From the NCBI RefSeq assembly GCF_034190915.1, contig NW_026947486.1, positions 100,979,123 through 101,043,122 of the forward strand: a stretch of DNA of 64,000 nt, given 5' to 3'. This DNA is from Cavia porcellus. Its lineage: Eukaryota; Chordata; Mammalia; Rodentia; Caviidae. The notes beneath the pieces are model-generated. The model saw only the letters and a list, made by a program, of their open reading frames with translations. It was not told the origin of the DNA and did no database searches. Positions 1 to 12,289 of the stretch are shown here, piece after piece (within the stretch, counting starts at the first letter, position 1; every line of letters starts with the position of its first letter). The translations under genes and the position numbers were made by a program.

Positions 1-779
1 AAGACAGTGTAAAACCATTCAAGTGGATGAAAGCATTGTAGGGTATTTAGAACCAGCTAACAGAAAACGAACAATGGTTTCTATATTAGCTCTTTGCGTA
101 TACCAATTTGTGTTTATACTATCACATATAATAAAATCCAGCAAGATACATCATGATAAAACCAATGGAGACAGAATAGCCATAGTTTGGTGGGGCTTCA
201 AAACAAGATGGTATTAAATCAGCACTAGCTATTATGATGTCTTATTTTCTTCAAAATAGCTGTTCATTTCATCACAGGCAATAATATCAAGCAGCCCAGA
301 ATAAAGCTATTCCAATTAATAAGTGAAAACCTTATAAGGCCTCAAGGCCACTTAATGGGGAATCATGATTACCACATACTTTTATATATTTGAATCATTT
401 CCTAAACTAGGGAAACTATTCAGTATTCACACATGCGAGACTGATTTATTTAACTTATGTGTATGGTTTCAAGCTGTGCCCATTTATTGATAAATATCTC
501 AATGTGATCCTCCTTTATAGCTGAGTAGTACTCCATTGTTTAAAATACCACAACTTTTTGATCCAATCCTCAGTTCATGGACAATTGGGTTGTTTCCAAG
601 ATCTGGCGATTACAAATTGTGCTGCTATAAACATAGGTGCACATGTATCACTGTGGTATGATGCTTTCAGTTTTTCTGGGAATATGCCTAGAAGTGGAAT
701 AGCTGGAACAAATGGGACTTCCAATCCCAACTTTCTGATAAATCTCCAGACTGACCTTCACAAAGGTTGTACCAGTCCA

Positions 780-3724
780 CACTCCCACCAACAGTGTAGC
801 AGAGTTCCTTTTTCCCCACAGCCACTCCAGCATTTGTTATTGTTGGTTTTCTTGATCCTGGCCATTCTTTCAGGAGTGAGATGGTATCTCAGTGTGGTTT
901 TAATTTGCATTTCCCTAATGACCAGTTGTGATGAACATTTTTTTCATGTATGTATTTGCCATTTGTATTTGTTCATCAGAGAAGTGTGTATTCATCTCAT
1001 TGTATCTTCTAATCTGTTCCATTGATCTTCATCTCTGTTTTGATTCCAGTGCCATGTTAATTTTACTACTGTTGCTTTGTAATATAACTTCAAGTCAGGG
1101 ATTGTGATGCCTCCTGCCTTGCCTTTGCTGCTTAGAATTACCTTTGCTATTCTAGGTCTCTTCTGGTTCCAGATGAATTTTAGGAGTGTTCTCTAGATCT
1201 AATAAGGTATGTTGATGGTATTTTTACTGGGATTGCACTGAATCTGTATAACAGTTTTGGGAGAATGGCCATTTTAACAATGTTTGTTCTTCCTATCCAT
1301 GAGCAAGGGATGTTTTTCCATTTTCTGAGATCATGTTCAATTTCTTTTGTCAGTGTATTACAATTTTCCCTGTATAGGTCTTTCACTTCTTTTGTAAAAG
1401 TAATTCGTAAATATTTAATTTTTTGCTTCCTAGTGTGAAGAGTGTGGCTTCTCTTATTTCTCTCTCTGTGATTTTGTTGTTAGTGTGTAGGAATACTATT
1501 GATTTCTCAGTATTGATTTTGTATTCAGCTACATTACTGAATTTATTTATTATATCTAAGAGTCTTTTAATGGAGTTTAGAGGGTCTTCTATTTTGAGTA
1601 TCATGTCATCTGCAAACAATGATAATTTAACTTCTTCTTTTCCTATCTTTACCCCTTTTATTTCTCTCTCTCTTGTCAAATGGCTCTGGCTATTACATCC
1701 AGTACTACATTAAATAGTGGAGATAGAGAACATCCTTGTCTTGTGCCTGATTTTAAAGTAGAGGCTTTCAGTTTTTGGCCATTTAGTATGATATTGGCTG
1801 CTGGTTTGTCATAGATGGCCTTTATTATTTTGAGGTAAAACCATCTATTCCAATTTTCTCTAAGGTTTTTATCATGAATAAATGTTGGACCTTATTGAAG
1901 GGTTTTCTGCATCTATAGAAAAGATCGTGTGATTCTTACTTTTGGCTTTATTGATATGGTGGATTACATTTATTGATTTATGTATGTTGAACCATCCCTG
2001 TATGCCTGGGATAAATTCCATTGGTCGTGGTGTATAATCTTCTTGATGATTTGCTGCCTCCTATTTGGCAATATTTTATTGAGGATTTTTGCATCTGTGT
2101 TCATTAGGGAGATTCGTTTGTAGTTCTCTTTTTCAGTTGGGTCCTTGTCTGGTTTTGGTACTAGAGTAATATTTTCTTCTAGGAACAATTTAAGAAGGAT
2201 TGCTTCCCTTTCAATTTCATTGAAGAGTTTGAGGAGTGTTGGCATTAGGTCATCTTTGTATTTCTCGTAGAATTCAGCTGTGAATCCGTCTGGCTCTTCT
2301 TTGTAGGTAAAGATTTAATTATGTTTTCAATTTCACTACTAGAAATTGGGTTATTCAGTAGTTTTACATCTTTGTGACCTAGCTTTGGTACTTCCTATGC
2401 TTCTAGGAATCTGTCTATTTCCTCAGTGTTATCAAACCTTTGAGAGTAGAGGTTTTCGAAATAGGTGTTGATGATCTTCTGTATTTCAGTAGAGTCTGTA
2501 GTGATTCCTCCTTTTTCATTTATTATTGCATGAGTTTGAGCTTTTTCTTCCCTTTTTAAAATAAGGTTGGCTAGGGTCTTATCAATTTTATTTTTTCTTT
2601 CAAAGAACCAACTTTTTGATTTGTTGATTCTTTGGATTGTTTTCTTAGTCTCTATTGCGTTGATTTCTGCTCTGATTTTTATAATGTCCTCTCTTCTTTT
2701 GGCTTTGGGCTTGACTTGCTCTTGTTTTTCTAGCTGTTTGAGGTGTAGCATCAGGTTTTTTATTTGTATTCATTCTGTTTTCCTGATTTGGGAATTCAGT
2801 GCAATAAAATTTCCTCTGAGGACGGCTTTCATTGCATCCCACAAATTCTGTTAAGTTGTATCTGTGTTTTCATTGTCTTGTAGGTATTGTTTAATTTCTT
2901 CTTTAATTTCCTCTGTGACCCACTGATTACCCAAGAGTGTGTTATTCAGTTTCCATGTGTTTGTGGGATTTTAGCGGTATCTTTTATCATTCATTTATAA
3001 TTTCAATACGCTATGATCCGATAACATGCAAGGGATGATTTCAACTCTTTTGCATTTGTTTAAAAATGTTCTGTGAGCTAATATATGATCTATTTTAGAG
3101 AATGACCCATGTACTGCTGAGAAGAATGTGTATTCTGATGTTGTTGGGTGAAACATTCTGTATATGTCTGTCAAGTCCATTTGTTTACAGGTGTGATTCA
3201 GTTCTGTTATTTCTTTGCTCATTTTCTGTCTAGTTGATCTGTCCCTTGGTGTCAATGGTGTGTTAAGGTCTCTTGTTACAATTGTGTTACTGATAATTTG
3301 ATTTTTTATTTCTGTTAATACTTGTTTTATATAACTGGGTGCTCTGGAATTTGGTGCATATGTATTTAAGATAGTTATCTCTTCCTCTTGGAGTTTTCCC
3401 CTAAGGAATATGTAGTGACCTTCTTTGTCCTTTATGATCATTGTTGGTTTAAAGTTCATGTTGTCTGCAAACAGAATGGTTACTCCTGCTTTTTTTTTGT
3501 ATTCTTGTTTCATGGAGTATTGTTTTCCATCCTTTGACTTTCATTCTGCGAGTATCCTTCTGTGTTAGATGCGTTTCCTGTAAACAGCATAGGGTTGTAT
3601 TTTGTTTCTTGATCCATTTTACCAGTCTGTTTCTTTTGATTGGTGCATTGAGACCATTTAAATTAATGGTTGTAACTGTTATATGCTGGTTTATTGTAGG
3701 AATGTTATCTCTCTGCTGTTGCAT
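780..3724 (-). pseudogene. L1 ORF2 remnant (endonuclease-reverse transcriptase), copy A
   Basis: ORF2 encodes the APE-type endonuclease and reverse transcriptase used in target-primed reverse transcription. The start Met is at 3,724, and the first residues (MQQQRDNIPTINQHITV, then NLNGLN and QETHL) are the endonuclease N-terminus. The reverse-transcriptase FADDMIL motif is readable near 1,600 and motif A (IDAEKAF) near 1,900. The frame is broken repeatedly, and the region between the reverse transcriptase and the C-terminal cysteine-rich segment is deleted near 1,000. It cannot encode a functional protein. Confidence 0.85.
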
Positions 3725-3799
3725 CTTTATCTTTCTGTTCTGTTTAATTATCTGCTTTGTTTAGTGGTTTTTTTTCCTTTGTGTATCTAAACTGTCTCT

Positions 3800-4790
3800 C
3801 AATATTTTTCGCAGGGTTGGCATGGTGTTCATGAAGATCTTCAGCTGTTCTTTGTCATGTGTCTTATTTCATCATCAATTTTGTATGATAGTTTTGAAGG
3901 TACATCCGTCTACATTGGACGTCATTTTGCTTTAGGATCTGGAATACTTCACTCCATGCTTTTCTTGACTTTGTGCTGAGAAATCTGCTGTGATTCTGAT
4001 AGGTTTTCCTTTATAAGTGATCTGTCTTTTCTCTCTGACAGCTTTTAATAATCTATTCTTGTGTTGGATTTCTGGGATAGTGATTATTATATATCTGGGT
4101 GTAGTTTTATTTTGGTTATGACTATTTGGAGTTCTATAGGCTTCACTGAACCTGATGTCAGTTTCTGATCTCATGCTTGGGAAATTTTCAGCTATTACTT
4201 CTCTAAATATCCTCTTGATGTCCTTTATGTTGTCCCCCTTCTTTTTCATTAATCCCTATCAATCTTATGTTGTTTTTCTTTGCGTCATCTTGCAGTTGTT
4301 GAATTGTCATTTCCTGATTCCTTGTTATTTTTGAAAGATCTTTCCTTTCCTGTTCACTAGCTGCAATCTTGTCTTTAAGGTCTCAAATTCTATCTTCACT
4401 TTCATTGAGGCGGTTTTTACAGCTTTCAGGGGAGTTTTTTATTTCCTGTATATCTCTGTGCATCTGCTTTATGTATTCTGTGTGTTTCTTATGTTGCTCA
4501 TCTAGGGATTCTATTTTTTTTGTTTAGTTCCTCCAATTTTTTAACTGTGTTTTCTTTAGATATATTTAGCATCTCTTTTGTTTCTTTTATCATTTCTTTT
4601 TTTACCTGGGAGATTATTTAGAGTTTGAATTTCTTTAAAGCTTCCTTGAGTTGCTTGTCAATTTCAGTAGGTATTATGTCCGATATTTGAGGTGTATGGC
4701 ATATATTTTCTTCTATGTACATCACTCCTACAGTTTCTTCAGATGGGCTGGATGTTTGAGGTTGTAATTTGGCCTTTCCTTTTGTTATTT
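3800..4790 (-). pseudogene. L1 ORF1 remnant, copy A
   Basis: ORF1p is the trimeric RNA-binding chaperone of L1. The readable part at 3,932-4,249 holds the end of the RRM and the C-terminal domain, with REVIAENFPSMRSETDIR and the PRYIIITIPEIQ strand. The N-terminal coiled-coil half is present but frameshifted. The initiator aligned with the Met at 62,025 of copy C has changed from ATG to ATA near 4,786. It is a dead copy. Confidence 0.85.
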
Positions 4791-4859
4791 TCCTATATTT
4801 CTGTGTTTCAAGTGTTATTTGAAAGCTTCTTCAGCGTCTGTTGGACATCCACTTCTAAG

Positions 4860-5310
4860 TTCACAGCTCTTGGGCCTCTGGAGCCAGTTCCCCCAGGCTG
4901 CTGGGCCTCTTGAACACATAGCGCTCTTCTGCCTGCTTAGAACCCTGCAGTCCCAGATAGGCTGGGCTCCAGGGACAGTGTGTGCCCTCCTGCTTGCTTG
5001 AAACTCCACAGTTCTCTGAGCACAGCTGGAATGGGCGGGGGGAGCGGATGTAGGCACCTGGGGCCCACTTAACCACTTCACTGCACCCAGAAGGCTCGAG
5101 GGTCCCAAACAGGCTAGGCTTGGGGAGAGTGCGCTGGGCACTTACTGCAGGCCGCAGCGCCTCTGGAACTCGTGATGCTTGCCTGCTTGCTTCGGAATCC
5201 ACAGTCCTCCAGACTCACAGAGATGCTGGTGCAGGTGCCCCAGACCCGCCCAGCCATTCCACTGCCCCCAGAGGGTTGGAGGGTCCCAAATAGACTGGGC
5301 TCCTGTTTTA
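4860..5310 (-). promoter_or_regulatory. L1 5'UTR monomer region, copy A
   Basis: GC-rich sequence upstream (minus strand) of ORF1, with two related half-units of about 165 bases. One contains CACAGTTCTCTGAGCACAGC (near 5,010) and the other CACAGTCCTCCAGACTCACA (near 5,200). Each leads into a ...CACTGC(A/C)CCCAGA... stretch and a 'gggtcccaaa' box. The same units occur at 62,140-62,797 in copy C. By analogy with mouse L1 monomers this is likely the promoter. No transcription can be inferred from sequence alone. Confidence 0.7.
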
Positions 5311-5479
5311 CATTTCAAAATTTTTCTGTTTGAAATGTTTTCTGTGGATGGAATCACAAAAGGCATAGCTTTAAAAAATATAGTATACTTCAGTGTATGT
5401 TCATCTAAGTTGCTGCATACCTTAATACCTTATTTCTTTCTAATTGCTGTACTCAGCATCCCTATCACTGCTCAGATAT

Positions 5480-6615
5480 TTACCCACTGAAAAATATCTT
5501 TCCTGCCTCCATCATTTGGCTTTTTGAATACAGCTGCTAAGAAAATTCCTGTAGAGGTTTTTCTGTAGAATCTGGGATAAATACTTCAAGGATACAATGG
5601 CTGGCTCATATGATAATTACATGTTTAATTTATAAGAAACTGTCAAACAGTTTTCAATATGGCTGTAACATTTTACATTCTCTTTGAGAGTGTATGAGCA
5701 ATTCAGTGTTTTTGAATCTTCGCCTGTGTTTATTATCAGTATTTCTTACACTTTTAGGCATTCTGACATATCAGAATGTGCAGTAATATCACATTATGGT
5801 CTTGATGTGTTTCCTTACTGGTTAGAGATGTTTTACATCTTTTCCTGTGTTTATTTGTCTTCTCTGCATCCTCCTTGGTGAAATGCCTTTCGCCCATATT
5901 TTAATTGGATTTGCTGACTACTGAGTTTCAGTATTCTTTGTATTATGGAACCCTTTGTCCATTTTGTGGTTTGCTGTCAGTTTCTTCCAGTCTGTTTATT
6001 GTCTTTACTCTCTTTCCAGGGAATTTCATAGAGGAAAGTTATCATTTTGATGAGAAACAGTTTTCTTCTACTTTACCTTGTGGTTTTGGTGTCAAGTCTA
6101 GAACTCTGATCAACTTTACTTTTGGTGCCTATAGTTTTCTTCTAAAACTTTGATAATTTTGTGTTTGATGTTAAAGTCCATGATCCATTTTGAGGTAATT
6201 TTATGGAAAGTACTAAATTTAGATTGAGACTCTTTGCCTGTGCAAGTCCAGGTACTTTAACGTCAGTTGTCATTTTTTTTTAATAAATCTGTTGAATTGT
6301 TTGAGTAGATTTTGTCAAGGATAAGTTGGGAATAGTGTTTTTTGTTTTTTGATACTGGGAACTGAACAGAGAACCTCCCAGTTGTCAGACAGGTGCTGTG
6401 CCACTGAGCTGAATTGCCAGGCCCAAGGGCCTAGTATTTCTAAACTAGTCCATTGAGCTGTGAGTCTCCCTCTGTGAATGCTGCACTCTCCTGAAGGTTG
6501 CAGTTGTGAATTAAGTCTTAGTATCTATTGGGCAGAGTGATTCTCTCCCACACTTTATTCTCCTTAGTCAGGATGTTTTTAGCTATTGTAGTGCCTGTGC
6601 CTTTCTACATAAATT
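5480..6615 (-). mobile_element. Ancient L1 fragment (left part), interrupted by half-L1 H1
   Basis: A highly diverged L1 3' region on the minus strand. The text around 5,600-5,700 (sequence like 'ggctggctcatatgataa' and 'aactgtcaaacagttttc') is the typical old mammalian L1 3' ORF2 region. It stops at about 6,615 with 'tacataaatttct' and resumes near 10,410, so the half-L1 was inserted into it. An old ID-like SINE sits at 6,340-6,424. Confidence 0.75.
6340..6424 (-). mobile_element. Old ID-like tRNA-derived SINE
   Basis: A minus-strand copy with T-rich start, 'gatactgggaactgaac', a degenerate anticodon-arm region and 'gccactgagctgaattgcc'. These are diverged B-box and A-box segments of the ID consensus seen in younger copies in this window. 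Confidence 0.6.
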
Positions 6616-8249
6616 TCTATTTAATTTTTTTTATTTTAATGAGGGTAAGATTAAACATAACAAAAGAGAACAAAACAGATCATAAGGTAATAATTTTAAG
6701 AAACACGGTTTTCAAAGTAAGTCCACTGGAGATCTTCATTGTCTATCATATTGTGTCTATTTTTCTTCCATATAATTGTCCCCATCTTCGCACACATTGA
6801 ACACATACTGAACATTATAAAACTAATTTAATGACAGCAGGATGATGAAGGCCTTTTAGGTCTTCAAGACCCTAACATTGAGGAGGTCAACAATGACTGC
6901 CATAATGCCTGTCATTCTCTTCGAAGTAGCTGTCCATATCTTTACATATGCTGAAATTAAACATAAGAAACTAAACTAGTATCACTCTGAACAGTGAATA
7001 ATAGTATTGCTTGATTTTATATCATAATGTTACAGAATTAGCACTGGGTATCTTAGTGTGTCTTCTTCTTCAGAGTATCTGTTCATTACAATGTGCGTAT
7101 ATAATCTGTTCCTGTAAATTGTTTAGGAATTCTCCCCATTTGTGAATTTCCACATGTATATCTATCCTTTCTGTATTATAGGGAAAATAGCTCAAAACAA
7201 GACAACAAAATAAATTCCTAGAAAAACATGAAATGAAAAAGACATATAAAACCAGTATTAGGTGATCTATAGTAGTTACTATGTTTTCTCCTGTTATTTT
7301 CAATAGAGTTGTCTACATAATACAATTGAACATAACATTACTTAGAAATTTTAATAAAAACACAACATTCAAGTCATTGTAGGACTTCAAAAGCAGTTAA
7401 TAATCAAACTGGAATGTGTATGTTATTACACCTTGTCATCTTCAGAGAAGTTGTCTCTACTCTTAGATACTATCAAGCATAACAAATTCAAATAAAATCA
7501 GTCAAGACAAAATAGTGCAATAACAAACCAAGTTCAAATAAGATCAGACATTGTAAGACAATGTAAGTAATACAGGGCTTCAGTTTAAGTTAATAGAAAA
7601 TTAAGAATAGTTACTATAGTACAGCCTGCTTTTTTGGGGATAGCTGTCTGCACCCTCAAATCTAGTATGAGTAGACAGACTGGAACAAAATAAAATCAAA
7701 CTAAACAGAGTAATAAGACTATTGTGGCTTTTAAGTCCTGATACACTATTAATAATGTCCTCTGACTACCTTTTTTAGGCAATTCCTCATCTTTCCCTTT
7801 CTCAGGGTGCTTTGTATAGTTTGGGTCCCACTAGCTCGTTTAGTTTTTAGATTAGGGGGACAACCCGTTATCTATCTGAGTGGTGCTGAATCTTTTTACC
7901 CCTGAGCTTGCTCTTGAGCTGTATTCCTTTACTTACTAAAGCCACAAGGTTTCCTTTCTTCTTTCTGAGTAGTTCTCCACTGCACAAAAGTGTCATGACT
8001 TTCCAACCTATCTGCAGCTGCTGGACAAGTTGTCCCTACGTCTCTCTTGTTCCCTATCACATAGGGCATCATTTTCTCATCTTTGACTTTCAGTTTATTA
8101 ACCGTATTGCAGGTTGAGTATATTTCCTATTGAGAGCATCTCAGTGGGTCCTGCCTCCTAATATACTCTGCCTGCGTTTCTTTTTGTTAGTGTATCAAGG
8201 CTATCTGTATTAGAGATCATAGCCCACCTTCTCTGCCTCATCTATGCTA

Positions 8250-9300
8250 TTCTATTTTTTTGCTATTATTTGTCCACTTTTCTCCTCCATTTCACTGTCT
8301 GCCTTGTTCATTGAGGCCTCTCTGCCACAGTTGCTGGAATCCTGGTATTTTTTTCTCTGTTTCTCTAGAATGTCCTTCAGTATTTTTTGTAGGGTTGGAT
8401 TGGTGGCCACGAACTCCACAGTTCCTTCTTGTCTTGGAAACATCTTATTTCTCCATTAATTCTGAGAGAGAGTTTTTCAGGATACATCATTCTGGGTTGG
8501 AGGTTATTTTCTTTTTTTTTTTTTTTTTGTCTTTTTCCTTTTTATCGGTACCAGGGATCGAACTCACGACTGCCTGCTTGCAAGGCAGGCGCTTATGCCG
8601 CTGAGCTAAATCCCCAGCCCCGGAGGTTATTTTCTTTTAGTGTCTGAACTAATTTCCCCTAAGCTCTTCTTGATTTGATAGTTGTGTTGAGAAGTCTGTC
8701 GTTATTTTGATGAATTTTCCTTTATAGGTGATCTGCTTCTTTTCCCTGACCACTTTTAATATTCTGTTCTTGTGGTTGATTTCTGGGATCTTGATTATTA
8801 TATGTCTGGTTATAGATCTGTTTTGGTTGTAGTTCTTTGGAACTCAGTATGCCTCATTTATTTGGACATCATTTCTTTTTCCTGTGCTTGGGAAGTTTTT
8901 CTTAATTATTTCTGTGAATAGCTTTTGTAATTCTTTGTTATTACTCCTTCTTCTTCGCTACCATTTTTTTTATTCTTAGGCTATAGATCCTCTTGTCATC
9001 TTCTAGCCTTTGAATTGTTACTTCCTGGTTCCTTGTAATTTTTAAGAGATCTTTTCTTTCACGATCACACATTGCAAATCTATCTTCAAGTTTTGAAAGA
9101 CTAACTTTAGTTTCTGTTAAGGCATTTTTCCAGCTTTCAATGAAGTGTTTAATTTCCTGGTAATCACTTTGTTCTGTTTCATGTATTCTACATTTCATTT
9201 ATATTCTTTCCTTTCCAAAGGTTTCTTTCTTTTTCCTCCATTCTTCCTTCTGTGTCTTCTTAAGAGGGGTTTAGCATTTCTTTTCTTAATCTTTTTAAAT
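8250..9300 (-). pseudogene. Half-L1 ORF1 remnant, copy H1
   Basis: An ORF1p-like coiled-coil segment is readable at 8,941-9,198, with ...RDRERKDLLKITRNQ-type residues (here CDRERKDLLKITRNQEVTI). The C-terminal part at 8,252-8,443 reads TNPTLQKILKDILEKQRKK and then YQDSSNCGREASMNKADSE. The last ~35 residues (from YQDS onward) have a counterpart only in copy H2, not in the L1 ORF1p ends, which finish in a KPLS-type motif. The RNA-binding domain is split by an ID insertion at 8,516-8,621 and by frameshifts. Confidence 0.75.
8516..8621 (-). mobile_element. Young ID-like SINE with 17-bp target-site duplication
   Basis: A tRNA-derived SINE in reverse orientation: T-run, 'gtctttttcctttttatcgg', 'gatcgaactcacgactgcc' (B box side) and 'gccgctgagctaaatcccc' (A box side). 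It is flanked by perfect copies of ggaggttattttctttt at 8,499-8,515 and 8,622-8,638, showing L1-mediated insertion into half-L1 H1. Confidence 0.93.
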
Positions 9301-9512
9301 CTTGCCTCACTTGGATTACAATTTCAGTTTTAAGTTTGTCTACAACGTCACAAAGCTATTTCTTTATGTCCACTGAGGTTGTGGCTAATATTACATGATT
9401 GTTGCCCTAGTTCTCTTCTGTATTTAACTCTCCTGGCCTTATTTTCCCAGGATCAGCTGTTGGAGGGTTTGTTTTTTAAATTTCTATCTCTTGTCATGTT
9501 TCTGGTTTCTTT

Positions 9513-9617
9513 TTTTTTTTTTTTGTCTTTTTCCTTTTCATCGGTACCGGGGATCGAACTCACGACTGCCTGCTTGCAAGGCAGGTGCTTATGCTGCTGA
9601 GCTAAATCCCAAGCCCC
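9513..9617 (-). mobile_element. Young ID-like SINE with 17-bp target-site duplication
   Basis: The same SINE family in reverse orientation, flanked by atgtttctggtttcttt at 9,496-9,512 and 9,618-9,634. It lies in the 5' part of half-L1 H1. Confidence 0.93.
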
Positions 9618-10409
9618 ATGTTTCTGGTTTCTTTCAGACAGGTTTGGGGTGGAGGTCTCAGGCCCTCTCTGTACTGCTTACGGTTTTTCTGAAGTGTGCT
9701 GGGTGGGGGCTTGCTGCCCTCTACAGGTTGTTGTTATCTGAGGTACATGCAGGGGCTGTGGGCTAACCCCTCTTCTCTGAGCCAGTCAAACAGCAACTGC
9801 CTTCAGCAACTTAGCATGTGCTTTGTGGACTTCATAGGGTTGGGACAGTTTCGTCCCTGGCTATTGAGTCCTGACCAGGGGCGTTACTCAGCCCAAGCTG
9901 ATCTCACCAGTCCTCTTTGGGCCAGGGGTGCTGACTGACATCACCGCAGCTCCGGGCTCAGGCCTTATTCTGCCCAGCTCCAATATGTCTTCCAGCCAGC
10001 CACACCTGACATGGGACCCAATTTCCAGCACTCACTGAGAATTAATGCAGCTCTCCATCTTGGCTCCACTCTATGCTGCGCCTTGTCCTCCTGCCATGGG
10101 TCTGGGATTCACCAACTACCATTATCAGCGGCCGCAGCTTCAGCGTGATCTTGAATCATCCAACTTCATGGCACTCCCTGCCTTAGTGAATGGCTCTAGT
10201 CCTCCACCTGCGTTTTTCTTTCATCTTCCTATTTTTCTTTTTCCTTCAGTTTCCTCCTGGGTTGCGAGAATCCCTCTCCCCTTGTCTGGCCCTCTCCATG
10301 TTGTCAAATTCCAGTGTCTGAGCTGTTTTTCCCAGAGAGGCTGTCCACCCACCTACCTATCAAACTGGATCTTCTTGTCTCCCCCACATATATTTCAAAG
10401 TATGCTTAT

Positions 10410-12190
10410 CTGTGTCTAAATTAAATTTTGTTGAGATTTTTCCAGAAATCACATTCAAGCGATACACATCAGTTTGAACATTGATGCCTAGTTATGTCTT
10501 CTTTGATTTCTTTCAACATTTTGTAATTTTCAGTATATTTATACCCTACATTTTAAAGTATAAGCTTTTCATTTTCATTGGAATAATTGTAAGTGCTACT
10601 ATTTTTAATTTTCCTTTCTGCATGTTTATTGTGTTTTACTCAGGAATGCCATGCATCTTGGATTTGTGACTGCCCTGTATTCACCTATCAGTTCCAAGTA
10701 TTTCTCTAGCCATGGGTTTCATGGGATATTCTACATAGGCAATGAGAAAATCTAGAGTTAATTTTATTTTTTCTTCCTTTATACCAGATCTAGTTTCTAG
10801 TAATGTGTTGAATTAAAGTGGTAAGAGAAGATATCCTTGTCTTGTTGTCAGTTCAAGTATAAAGACCTATGATTACCTACGATGTTAGCACTTGTATTTT
10901 TTATTGATATTATTTATTAAGTTGATATAATTCCTAACTTTATGAACTTTTTAATGATGAATGTATGTAGGTCTTTGTGAAATGATTTTTCTTTGTCTGT
11001 TGATAGCAGCATATCGTGTTCCTCCATTAGTTTATAGAAATGGTGCATTCCATTTGTTTTCAAGTGTAGAAGAAGGCTTACATACCTATAATAAATTCTA
11101 TTTTATCCTGATATACTATTTAGTTGTATTTTTAATGAATATGTTTTCACAGTGTTTTTTGAAACAGGATCTCACTATGTAGTGCAGCCTGTCCTTCATC
11201 TCTGCTATGTAGCTTTGGCTGGCCTCAAATTCATAGCCATCCTCCTGCCTCATCCTGCAGAGTGCTAGCGTTATATAGAAGGCAGTAGCACACCTGGATA
11301 TTTTGAAAAGTTTTGTGTTTGATTTTGTAGATGTTAGCCGATAATTCTCTTCTGTAGAACTGTCTGTATGATATTGCAATCAGCATAATACTGGTCATAA
11401 AAATGAGTAGCATTTACTCTTCTTTCCTGGAGGGATTATAAACAATTGTTAATTCTTTCCATATTTGGTAGAATCTTCCAGTGACACACTGGGCCTGGAG
11501 TGCATTTCAAAGTGGGAGTTCGTATTGTTTGTGTTCTTCAGATTATGTGTTTCTTATTGGTTGCATTCTGGTAAATGTCAAGCAATTGGTCCAGTAACTT
11601 TCTAAATTCATGACTATAAAGTGCACGCAACAGTGGTACCCTTTTCTATGAAGTTAGTTTATTTTGTGTTTTGGGGGCAGGTGGCTGTGGTTGTGTTTGT
11701 CACCCAGTGCAGTGTTTGCAAATGGGAACAAAATTTTGCCAAATGCTTTTGTTTGAGAAATGAATCAGTTGCACACAGAAGCTTTCATGAACTGAGGTAT
11801 TATTGTACGTACTTCTTATATTTTAATGGCTGCAGAGCATGTAGTGATGTACTCCTCTCCCTTCCTCTGTATCTTTCTTTCTGGTTTTCTTCTTTCTTTA
11901 TGATGGTGTGCTTCCAGTTTCACCCAGGTGGCCTTGAACTGGTGATTCGCCTTGTTCAGCCTCTCTGGGAGCTGGCACAATAGGCTATTACATTCTTGAT
12001 ACTGGTAATCTGTATCTTTATTTTTAGTAGTCTAGATAAAAGTTTAGTTGTTTTATGAGGTTGTTAACCTAAAACTTTCATTTTAACTGCAATTTCTGCT
12101 CCCATTTTTGTGATTACCTCTTTTCAACCTGCTTTGGGTTTATTTTCCTTTGAATATAGTTTCTTGAGGTAGGAGCACAGATGACTGAGT
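10410..12190 (-). mobile_element. Ancient L1 fragment (right part)
   Basis: Continuation of the old L1 interrupted at 6,615. Near 10,500 the text 'gtcttctttgatttctttc' and near 10,790-10,860 the 'ttgaattaaagtgg...atccttgtcttgttg' region are typical of antisense mammalian L1 ORF2. It is heavily mutated and interrupted by a B1-like SINE at 11,155-11,298. L1-like text around 12,000-12,180 extends it toward the duplicated segment. Confidence 0.65.
11155..11298 (-). mobile_element. B1/Alu-like SINE
   Basis: A 7SL-derived SINE in reverse orientation: 'gaaacaggatctcactatg', 'ggcctcaaattcatagcc', 'catcctcctgcctcatcc' and an end near 'gcacacctggata'. It is moderately diverged. Confidence 0.75.
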
Positions 12191-12289
12191 TTAAACTGTT
12201 CTTGTATTGTAAGCACTTAGAGCCACAGCTTTTCCTCTAATCACACTCTTTAAATGCATTTTATGTATTTTGTTACGCTTTGTGTTCTT

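Larger units (their letters stand above)
1..5310 (-). mobile_element. LINE-1 copy A, near full length, antisense, degraded
   Basis: A LINE-1 read on the minus strand. From high to low coordinates it shows 5'UTR monomer sequence (about 4,860-5,310), an ORF1 remnant, an ORF2 remnant and a 3'UTR running off the left edge of the window. It is collinear with L1 copy C at 55,800-62,800. Relative to copy C it lacks roughly 640 bases of the ORF2 C-terminal region: sequence matching 57,590 of copy C joins sequence matching 58,228 at about 998-1,000. Its 5' end abuts an older, unrelated-subfamily L1 near 5,310. The 3' end and poly-A lie outside the window, so no target-site duplication can be checked. 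Confidence 0.9.
6615..10400 (-). mobile_element. Half-L1 (HAL1-like) copy H1: 5'UTR, ORF1, linker, 3'UTR, no ORF2
   Basis: On the minus strand this element has a GC-rich 5'UTR (about 9,640-10,400), an ORF1 remnant (about 8,250-9,300) and an AT-rich 3'UTR (about 6,620-8,200) ending at a T-run on the plus strand near 6,625. There is no endonuclease or reverse transcriptase between ORF1 and the 3'UTR. The ORF1 tail and linker match copy H2 at 46,613-46,780 and are absent from L1 copies A, B and C. It is inserted in an ancient L1 whose two halves flank it, which supports the limits. Two young ID SINEs lie inside it. HAL1 elements of this structure are known in mammals; membership in a named subfamily was not tested. 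Confidence 0.75.

Noticed and set aside
558..1025. Plus-strand 155-codon frame, and the related 213-codon frame at 57,173
   Set aside because: Both are antisense to the conserved 3' part of L1 ORF2; their similarity to each other reflects L1 homology.
4692..5490. Overlapping proline- and serine-rich frames on both strands
   Set aside because: They lie in the GC-rich L1 5'UTR monomers, where stop codons are rare.
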